DNA from: Mariprofundus sp.
GTDB lineage: Bacteria; Pseudomonadota; Zetaproteobacteria; Mariprofundales; Mariprofundaceae
NCBI GenBank assembly: GCA_021772845.1
Contig: JAJFLF010000254.1
Location: 1-13,874, forward strand
Direction: 5' to 3'
DNA length: 13,874 bases
The position numbers and the translations under genes are program-made. Numbering within the stretch: position 1 is the first letter of the stretch; each line of letters begins with the position of its first letter. A model generated the notes under the pieces. The model saw only the letters and a program-made list of their open reading frames with translations. It was not told where the DNA came from and did not search any database. This document shows, piece after piece, positions 8,172 to 13,874 of the stretch.

Positions 8172-8272
8172 CATTTTGAGAAAATCAGTAATTGTTATTT
8201 ATCAGACAGGTGTGCGCTGAACGGTAGAATGGTCAGTGGTAAGAAACTGACTGTTTGAGTAGACTATATCTT

Positions 8273-11209
8273 ATGGTTTTGCGCATACCGATCATTATGC
8301 TTCTATTTTCCTTGCTCACCATGGATGTTGCCAGTGCCGCGATTGCAGACAATCAGCTGGATTCATATCGCAGCTGGGTGAATCAGTTCAAAGATGAACC
8401 TAAAGGACCATTTAAGGCAATTCAGTGGTATTGTAATGATGGCACTGTGTTACCGCCGGAAGCGTATGCCTGTAAGGAGCATGGTGGCGGCCGCCAGTAC
8501 GGCGAATGGAATGATCGTGCAGTGGCCATGCGCGAAAACGGCTACCTCATTGCCAACATCCTTGCAGCTATCAATCCGCAGCAGTTTATAAGCTCTTCAG
8601 AGAGTGCTGAGCATTTGAATCAGATACTGCTTGAGCAGTTTCTGATTCATATTGATGACGGCTGGTTATTCCGCAAAGCAAAATTTTATCGCGGTGCTAT
8701 TCAGATCGAAGCTGAACAGGATGCGGCCACTAAAATCGTTCTGGCAATGCTGGATGATGCAAACTGGTCCACGCAGGAGCGCTTCTTGTTATTGCGTGAA
8801 GCGGTGCGTCTGCTACCGATTACAGTTGAACCGCTGCTGGGAGCTGAAGTACGGCAGATGGCTACCGACATTAGTGAAAAAGATACCGGTTTTCATGATC
8901 TGCGTGTGAAAATTCATAGTCTCCCTGATGCTCAGGATGCACAAAAAGTACGCGCATATGCTCTAGAGTCAGGTGTTTCTGATTTGAAAGATCAGTATGC
9001 ATCTCTGGTTGCGGGACTGGAGAAACTATTTGGCACGCAGACAGCCCATGAACAGCTCAAACAGCTGCATGATGAGTCGAGAGATAGGGGCTTTCGTCGG
9101 GAGATGATGAAGCTTATCCATGCACTCAAGCGTGCGAAAAACAGTGCTCAGGTCATTGAACAGGCAGCGGGAAAAGCGCAGTCGTATCGAACACTGTTAA
9201 CCAGTAAGAACCGCTATAGCGTATATAATCGACTGCGCTTTCTGCGTGCTACCTTGATTCTTGAGCAGGAGGTGTTTGTTCAAGGTAGCAGGCTACTTAA
9301 CAATATTGACCATGTTAGCAGAAGTACGCGCCTTAAGTGGTTGCGGGACTTGGCCGCTGCATTGCATGGCACAGGCATGTTATCTGATCGACAGTGGCAG
9401 GCTATATCGAATGAGCTCGATGGTTTGCTGCAAAACAGAGAACTTAAGGTGAGCGATTATCATAGTTCTCTGAATTATCTTGCACGTGTTTCTCAGTGGT
9501 CTCAGCGATCATTGGAGTTCTATTTCTCCACGGCTGTGAAGCAGTGGTTGCCATTAACGCCATTGGTGCAGTTGTTTGTGCCGGATCGTTTAAGGTCCAG
9601 CCCGTTGTTACCGTTTACGCGCTTGCTCGACAGCTTGATTGTAGATGCCAACAGGTTGAGTGGCATGAAACATCAACTGTTTGGCAGAGAGGTAGGCGCT
9701 GGTGTGCGGGCGCTGAATCAGGGCTTGCGTCGGGGGGTGCTGCTTGCTGAACCGGAGCTGGGCGAGCCAATGCGTTCAGATGGGGTCTACATTCTCCAAT
9801 CAACCCGACAAAAGCTGACACCTGTCGCTGGTATTATTACGCGAGGTGAAGGCAGTTCGGTATCGCATGTGCAGCTGCTGGCACGGAATATGGGAATCCC
9901 CAACCTGGTTGCAGACGAAGCAGCTATTGCTGAAATTCGGGAGCATATTGGCGAGCGGGTAGTGCTTGCTGTAAGCCAAAGGGGCGTGATCAATATTCAG
10001 CCGGATGACGAGAAGTGGGATGTTGTGTTTGGCACAGAATCAGTTGATAAAGTAACGATTAATACAGACCTGGATAAATTGAATCTGAATGACAGAACAA
10101 TCATTGATTTAAAGATGATCAGAACTGCGGATTCAGGTAGGGCGGTAGGTCCAAAAGCAGCCAATCTTGGTCAGCTATCTTATTATTATCCGCGCATGGT
10201 TGCTCCCGGTTTGGTGATTCCATTCGGCGTGTTCAACAAATATATGCAGCAAGCAATTGAAGAGGGCGGGCCATCAATATTTTCCTGGATGCAGGATGAA
10301 TATCGTCGTCTGGCTCGTATAAAAAACAGTAAGCTGCGAAATCGGGAAACAGCTCAGTTTCTGGCAAGATTACGGACAAGAATCATTAACGGCGACCCGG
10401 GACCTGCTTTTCGTGAGCAACTGAGGGCTGCTATAAAGGAGAAATTTGGCAGCTACGATACTAATGGTGTATTTGTGCGCAGTGATACCAATGTTGAAGA
10501 TCTGCCGGGATTTAATGGGGCAGGCCTAAATCTTACCGTTCCGAATGTGATTGGATTCAGTGCCATCCTGAATGCGGTCAAACGCGTATGGGCTTCGCCA
10601 TTCAGTGAGCGGGCATTTGCCTGGCGCCAGTCCAATATGGATAAACCGGAACATGTTTATCCTGCCGTATTGTTGATGGAGAGTGTTCCATCGGAGAAAT
10701 CGGGGGTCATGGTCACTGCGGATGTGGGCAGTGGAGACCATAGCTGGCTTTCAATTGCTGTAAATGAAGGTGTGGGTGGTGCGGTTGACGGTCAGTCCGC
10801 TGAAGAGTTACGTGTAGGGCGTATGCATGCTGGTGTTCGCCTGCTGACTCAGGCAACAGCATCTAAAAAAATGGTTCTTTCAGCTCAGGGTGGTGTTGAA
10901 AGCAGGCCTGCCAGTGGCAGACAGTCGTTGTTGAATAAGGATGAAATCAAGCAATTGCAGAGTCTGGCTGCCGATGTTGAGAAGCGTTTCCCTCTACCGC
11001 GCAGCAGTGAAAATATGCCTGTGGCGGCTGATATAGAGTTCGGGTTTAGTCGTGGTCATCTCGCCCTGTTTCAGATTCGCCCCTTTGTAGAGAGTAAAAG
11101 GGCATGGCATAGCCGTACACTGCAAGCCATGGATAGAGAGTTACCCGAACGCTCAAGGCGCATGGTTGATCTGAGTAAAGCTCCAGAGCTTTCCGGAGTG
11201 AAACAATGA
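8273..11209 (+). CDS. Exported PEP/pyruvate-dikinase-family protein with glucan-water-dikinase-like domain order
   Basis: A 978-residue protein. Residues 1-23 form a Sec-type signal peptide (hydrophobic core IPIIMLLFSLL, then ASAA). Residues 24-~500 are mostly helical and unrecognised, including the only two cysteines of the mature protein, C54 and C67. A phosphohistidine swivelling domain follows (about 505-578): GEGSSVSHVQLLARNMGIPN with candidate H532. A C-terminal PPDK_N-type ATP-grasp domain (about 612-940) has GPKAANLG (K628), VRSDTNVEDLPG (R736), RVWASPFSERAF (771-782), EKSGVMVT and IEFGF...FQIRP (E922, Q934, R936). PEP synthase has the ATP-grasp first. The reversed order, the SHV at the histidine and the NVEDL/GAGL and VWAS-x-x-x-ERA motifs recall glucan water dikinases. 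ATP-handling residues look intact, so it may be active, yet export would remove it from ATP. Its stop overlaps the hydrolase start, so expression is coupled. ATG 8273 was chosen; TTG 8255 is in frame. Confidence 0.8.
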   Translation: MVLRIPIIMLLFSLLTMDVASAAIADNQLDSYRSWVNQFKDEPKGPFKAIQWYCNDGTVLPPEAYACKEHGGGRQYGEWNDRAVAMRENGYLIANILAAINPQQFISSSESAEHLNQILLEQFLIHIDDGWLFRKAKFYRGAIQIEAEQDAATKIVLAMLDDANWSTQERFLLLREAVRLLPITVEPLLGAEVRQMATDISEKDTGFHDLRVKIHSLPDAQDAQKVRAYALESGVSDLKDQYASLVAGLEKLFGTQTAHEQLKQLHDESRDRGFRREMMKLIHALKRAKNSAQVIEQAAGKAQSYRTLLTSKNRYSVYNRLRFLRATLILEQEVFVQGSRLLNNIDHVSRSTRLKWLRDLAAALHGTGMLSDRQWQAISNELDGLLQNRELKVSDYHSSLNYLARVSQWSQRSLEFYFSTAVKQWLPLTPLVQLFVPDRLRSSPLLPFTRLLDSLIVDANRLSGMKHQLFGREVGAGVRALNQGLRRGVLLAEPELGEPMRSDGVYILQSTRQKLTPVAGIITRGEGSSVSHVQLLARNMGIPNLVADEAAIAEIREHIGERVVLAVSQRGVINIQPDDEKWDVVFGTESVDKVTINTDLDKLNLNDRTIIDLKMIRTADSGRAVGPKAANLGQLSYYYPRMVAPGLVIPFGVFNKYMQQAIEEGGPSIFSWMQDEYRRLARIKNSKLRNRETAQFLARLRTRIINGDPGPAFREQLRAAIKEKFGSYDTNGVFVRSDTNVEDLPGFNGAGLNLTVPNVIGFSAILNAVKRVWASPFSERAFAWRQSNMDKPEHVYPAVLLMESVPSEKSGVMVTADVGSGDHSWLSIAVNEGVGGAVDGQSAEELRVGRMHAGVRLLTQATASKKMVLSAQGGVESRPASGRQSLLNKDEIKQLQSLAADVEKRFPLPRSSENMPVAADIEFGFSRGHLALFQIRPFVESKRAWHSRTLQAMDRELPERSRRMVDLSKAPELSGVKQ
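11195..11198 (+). promoter_or_regulatory. Shine-Dalgarno site inside the dikinase-like gene, serving the coupled hydrolase
   Basis: GGAG lies seven bases before ATG 11206, within the last codons of the upstream gene. Stop and start share the bases ATGA (11206-11209). This arrangement is typical of translational coupling and fixes the start of the hydrolase. Confidence 0.6.
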
Positions 11210-12477
11210 TCAGGATCGTGATGTTTTTATGTTTGCTGCTTTCTGCGCCATGGCAACTGCTTGCCTATCCGATTGATGCAGCTGATGAGACTGGCATGAT
11301 GCGTTTGGAAGGTTATAAACAGGCGCAGTTAGGTCGAGTGGCAGGTAACAAGCTGCCTGCAGGGGCAAAGCTTTATAGCGATCAGATTCAATTGCGCATG
11401 CAAGGCCATGATCACGATAACCTGCCTTCAGCTGATCCAGCACTAACGCATGAAGTTGTTCGTCTATTGGGTGATGAAGCGGATAATTACAGTATCAGTC
11501 TGCTCGATTTAACCAATCCGGATCGTCCTGTTTACGCTGCGCATAACGATGAAATGAGCCGAAACCCAGCCAGTTTAGGTAAACTGGTTATCATGTTGTC
11601 GCTGTTTCAGTCGCTGGCTGATATTTATCCAGATGACCTCCAGGCACGAGAGAAGGTGTTACGGGAAAGTCTGATCGTAGCTGATGGATTTATTCATAAA
11701 GATCATCATCGTGTGCCGTTCTGGATGCCTGAGAAAATGCGTTTGCAAAAGCGCAAATTGATAGAGGGTGATGTGGCCAATTACTGGAGCTATCTGGATT
11801 GGATGCTTTCTGCCAGCTCCAATGCGGCAGCCAGCATGGTGCTTAAACACGTGATGTTATTGCGTCATTATGGCTCTGCGTATCCGGTTGGCAGCATTGC
11901 TGAAAACCGTTATTTTAAGCGGACATCCCGCAATCAGCTTAGTAAGGCATTGAAGCGGGCACTCAGAGAAGGCGTAGTGCGCAATGATCTGGATCCTGAA
12001 CGGTTTCGTCAGGGTGGTTTTTTCACCCGGGTTGGCAAGAGGCTCGTGCCGGGGACAACGAGCATTATGACAACAAGAGAGCTCATGCGGTTCTGTCTGC
12101 TTATGGAGCAGGGGCGACTTGTCGATGGCTGGTCCAGTCTGCAAATGAAAAATCTGCTCTATCTGACCCGGCGGCGTATTCGTTATGCATCGTCACCTGC
12201 ATTAAAGAGTGCCGCGGTTTATTTTAAATCGGGCTCATTTTATAAATGCAAAGCTGAAGAAGGATTTGAATGTAAACCCTATTCAGGAAACAAGCTCAAT
12301 CTGATGAATTCGATGGCGATGATCGAAGCGCCGGCAGGAGCACCGGATATTCATTATATTGTAACTGTTACATCAAATGTTCTGAAGAAGAACTCGGCTG
12401 TGGCTCAGCAAACACTAGCGACACGGCTGCATCAGCTGATGCAACGTTTGCATCCGAAGCATGTGTCGCCACAATAA
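11206..12477 (+). CDS. Exported serine hydrolase, class A beta-lactamase/PBP-like
   Basis: A 423-residue protein with a signal peptide (residues 1-20, cleavage after LLA). The hydrolase domain has the three motifs of penicillin-recognising serine enzymes: S123-L-G-K126 (nucleophile serine and lysine), S204-S-N206, and K341-S-G343. It is longer than a typical beta-lactamase (~290), with about 90 residues before the domain and a basic insert between the second and third motifs. C348 and C356 lie just after KSG and could form a disulfide. Periplasmic D,D-peptidase, esterase or beta-lactamase-like activity is possible; the substrate is unknown. Translation is coupled to the dikinase-like protein, so the two probably act together. 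Its 3' end overlaps the convergent hydrolase gene by 110 bases. The shared TNP motif before the catalytic serine (LDLTNPDRP here, VDVTNPSTP in the neighbour) shows they belong to one subfamily. Confidence 0.8.
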   Translation: MIRIVMFLCLLLSAPWQLLAYPIDAADETGMMRLEGYKQAQLGRVAGNKLPAGAKLYSDQIQLRMQGHDHDNLPSADPALTHEVVRLLGDEADNYSISLLDLTNPDRPVYAAHNDEMSRNPASLGKLVIMLSLFQSLADIYPDDLQAREKVLRESLIVADGFIHKDHHRVPFWMPEKMRLQKRKLIEGDVANYWSYLDWMLSASSNAAASMVLKHVMLLRHYGSAYPVGSIAENRYFKRTSRNQLSKALKRALREGVVRNDLDPERFRQGGFFTRVGKRLVPGTTSIMTTRELMRFCLLMEQGRLVDGWSSLQMKNLLYLTRRRIRYASSPALKSAAVYFKSGSFYKCKAEEGFECKPYSGNKLNLMNSMAMIEAPAGAPDIHYIVTVTSNVLKKNSAVAQQTLATRLHQLMQRLHPKHVSPQ

Positions 12478-13402
12478 TTTCATCCATTTCACAGATTATT
12501 TTTTTTAACCATTCGCCACCGTGTGGGTCGTTGGCCAGAGCCACAGCGATATAGCGGTGACCATCATGTTCGATGAGCGCGCTATCGGCATGCCATTGCC
12601 GCCATGTGCCTGATTTGCGATACATCTCAACATCAGGGTATTCGGTTTGCAGGCCTTTAACGAATTTATGACTAATACTTGGTTTGGACAGGATATTCTT
12701 CATTTCGCTGGAGTATTTAGGCGATACCAGTTGGCCTGTTTCCAGCAGATAATAATAGCGCGCAACTTGCGTTGCAGTGGCCCCATGTGAGAGATGATGC
12801 AGAGGATCGCGCTGATAGGCTTTACCACTGCCATATTCTTTACCAACCCAGAGACCACCATTATGCATCGGATCATACAGCCGGTATTTTGGTGAAGAGA
12901 GCAGAGTGTTGATATATTTGCCACCCACTTTATGCAGCACTTCTGTAGCAGCTTTGTTGGATGAATGTCGAATCATATCCGTCATGGTTTTACGCAGATT
13001 GTTGTTCAGAGGTAGTTTGCCTTCGGCAATACGTTCGAACGCTGCAAGCAGGATAGCAATCTTTGGCAGACTGGCGGCATACATCATTTCATCACCGTTC
13101 ATTTGCGCCATTTTCGGGGTGGATGGATTGGTGACATCCACGAGAGCAACTGCCAGGCGTTTGTCTTTCACTGCTTTAGTCAGATGCAGGGCGGCGATAC
13201 GTTTCTCCAGCATTTTTTGCAGCTCCGCATTGGCACTGTCACGTATGGTAGGCGGATCTAGTTTGCTTATTGCCGCGCTTTTATGGCTGCCTACAGGATG
13301 ATGTTCAGTTGCCGTAGACTTATGAGGGATCAGCATGAAAAAGAGCATGCTGGTGATTAATCGGAACCAGATTTTGAGGATTAGTCGTGATGTTCGTGCC
13401 AT
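12368..13402 (-). CDS. Exported serine hydrolase, class A beta-lactamase/PBP-like (tandem copy)
   Basis: A 344-residue protein with a basic, hydrophobic N-terminal signal (residues 1 to about 31, STA before a likely cleavage). Motifs are S111-L-P-K114, S147-S-N149 and K263-S-G265, the catalytic set of penicillin-recognising enzymes. It is followed by HADSALIEH and YIAVALAND, which resemble the last strands of the beta-lactamase fold. No glutamate equivalent to the class A Glu166 could be assigned with confidence, so resistance is not implied. The last ~36 residues are encoded opposite the 3' end of the neighbouring hydrolase and form a Ser/Ala-rich tail reaching past the end of its closest paralogue. 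The start is ATG 13402, with GGAGGAGG four bases upstream. A close paralogue lies upstream on the same strand after 145 bases, so this is a tandem duplication. Confidence 0.82.
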   Translation of the reverse strand: MARTSRLILKIWFRLITSMLFFMLIPHKSTATEHHPVGSHKSAAISKLDPPTIRDSANAELQKMLEKRIAALHLTKAVKDKRLAVALVDVTNPSTPKMAQMNGDEMMYAASLPKIAILLAAFERIAEGKLPLNNNLRKTMTDMIRHSSNKAATEVLHKVGGKYINTLLSSPKYRLYDPMHNGGLWVGKEYGSGKAYQRDPLHHLSHGATATQVARYYYLLETGQLVSPKYSSEMKNILSKPSISHKFVKGLQTEYPDVEMYRKSGTWRQWHADSALIEHDGHRYIAVALANDPHGGEWLKKIICEMDEIIVATHASDANVASADAAVSLVFAEPQPSSSSEHLM

Positions 13403-13406
13403 ACAA

Positions 13407-13414
13407 CCTCCTCC
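13407..13414 (-). promoter_or_regulatory. Strong Shine-Dalgarno site of the 344-residue hydrolase gene
   Basis: On the minus strand, GGAGGAGG stands four bases before ATG 13402. It is the strongest ribosome site in the window and fixes the start. Confidence 0.65.
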
Positions 13415-13443
13415 ATTCGCAAAACTCAGGCGTACTGTAAAGT

Positions 13444-13472
13444 TGTCTACGCCAATTGGATGAAAAAGTCAA
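13444..13472 (-). promoter_or_regulatory. Possible sigma70-type promoter of the 344-residue hydrolase gene
   Basis: On the minus strand, TTGACT (13467-13472; five of six consensus bases) is followed after 17 bases by TAGACA (13444-13449; a weak -10 match). This sits about 40 bases before the start codon in the 145-base gap between the tandem hydrolase genes. The spacing and -35 box are good, the -10 box is poor. The call rests on consensus alone and would mean that this copy can be transcribed independently of its upstream paralogue. Confidence 0.3.
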
Positions 13473-13547
13473 TGTTTTTCAGGATTTTATAGTCTGTTAA
13501 GCTACAGCCTGGATGTGCTGACTGAGGATGGGGGCTGTGAAAAACTA

Positions 13548-13874
13548 TCAGTTGTTGCTTAGAAATATGCCAGTTTCAGCTTTGGCAAGATTTGTCGGCA
13601 GATGCTGGGCGAGAATGATGTTATCCATTTTGCGAATCAGTTTTTTCATCCACTCACCAGCCTTCGCATCATTGGCCAGAGCAACGGCAATATAGGTGCG
13701 GCCATTGTGTTCAATCAGGGCACTGTCGGCATGGAACGTACGCCAGCTACCAGACTTCCTGAATATTTTTGCATCGGTGTTGCTCAAGCCTTTAACAAAT
13801 TTATGGTTGATGCCCGGATTGCCAAGCATGGTTTTCATTTCACGGGAGGATGCCGGTGAAACGAGCTGGCCGGT
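13548..13874 (-). CDS. C-terminal part of a third serine hydrolase, paralogue of its neighbour (partial)
   Basis: Reading runs from the window end to a stop at 13548, giving the last 108 residues. It contains the third catalytic motif (FRKSGSW, KSG) and the HADSALIEH and YIAVALAND segments, identical to those in the downstream hydrolase. A hand alignment over about 89 positions gives about 57 identities, so the two arose by a fairly recent tandem duplication. It ends in a shorter tail (IFLSNN) than its neighbour. The nucleophile motif, the SxN motif and the signal peptide lie outside the window. Function is inferred from the complete neighbour. Confidence 0.8.
   Translation of the reverse strand, partial: TGQLVSPASSREMKTMLGNPGINHKFVKGLSNTDAKIFRKSGSWRTFHADSALIEHNGRTYIAVALANDAKAGEWMKKLIRKMDNIILAQHLPTNLAKAETGIFLSNN

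Noticed and set aside
8232..8250. Inverted repeat TCAGT-N8-ACTGA upstream of the dikinase-like gene, considered as an operator or terminator of ubiA.
   Set aside because: Five-base arms without a following T-run; no promoter elements of good quality nearby. Short repeats like this arise by chance.
12906..13301. 131-residue open frame on the plus strand opposite the 344-residue hydrolase.
   Set aside because: Antisense shadow of a gene whose catalytic motifs are clear; no homology recognised and no ribosome site.
13504..13534. ACAGCC...GGCTGT inverted repeat in the gap between the tandem hydrolases, considered as a terminator.
   Set aside because: The loop exceeds 15 bases, the stem is short, and no T-run follows on the transcribed strand.
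12368..13874. Calling the tandem hydrolases antibiotic-resistance beta-lactamases.
   Set aside because: Only the fold-wide SxxK, SxN and KSG motifs are visible. The class A glutamate of the omega loop cannot be placed, so the same sequence fits D,D-peptidases or esterases.

Overview
The window looks like a chromosomal segment of a respiring Gram-negative bacterium of the Pseudomonadota, gamma- or zeta-type. The evidence is a ubiC-ubiA ubiquinone pair, an rsmE gene, a hybrid histidine kinase, a GGDEF-type remnant at the left edge and several proteins with Sec signal peptides. I cannot name the species. There are no tRNA or rRNA genes, insertion sequences, CRISPR arrays or phage genes. No stretch longer than about 155 bases lacks a gene.

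Left part (1-3525). The window opens in the 3' end of a plus-strand gene with a degenerate GGDEF-like domain. Three minus-strand genes face it. In transcription order they are a Baeyer-Villiger/flavin-type monooxygenase, a single-domain asparaginase-like protein almost abutting it, and, after about 145-155 bases, a divergent bestrophin-like membrane protein. The first two probably form an operon.

Centre (3576-8171). A membrane-bound hybrid sensor kinase (two TM segments, PAS, HisKA, HATPase, receiver) is divergent from the monooxygenase. It converges on rsmE (16S rRNA m3U1498 methyltransferase). Divergent from rsmE is ubiC-ubiA (chorismate lyase, then 4-hydroxybenzoate polyprenyltransferase), the first two committed steps of ubiquinone synthesis.

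Right part (8273-13874). This is the most unusual section. A 978-residue protein has an N-terminal signal peptide, a long helical region, a phosphohistidine swivelling domain and then a C-terminal PEP/pyruvate-dikinase ATP-grasp domain. That order and several local motifs resemble alpha-glucan water dikinases rather than PEP synthase. Its stop overlaps the start (ATGA) of an exported serine hydrolase of the class A beta-lactamase/penicillin-binding fold. Facing these are two more exported hydrolases of the same broad family in tandem on the minus strand, the second cut by the window end. The first of them overlaps the 3' end of the plus-strand hydrolase by 110 bp. An apparently ATP-dependent dikinase predicted to be exported, coupled to a cluster of penicillin-recognising-type hydrolases, is the best candidate here for an undescribed system. 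Its function is not determined by the sequence.
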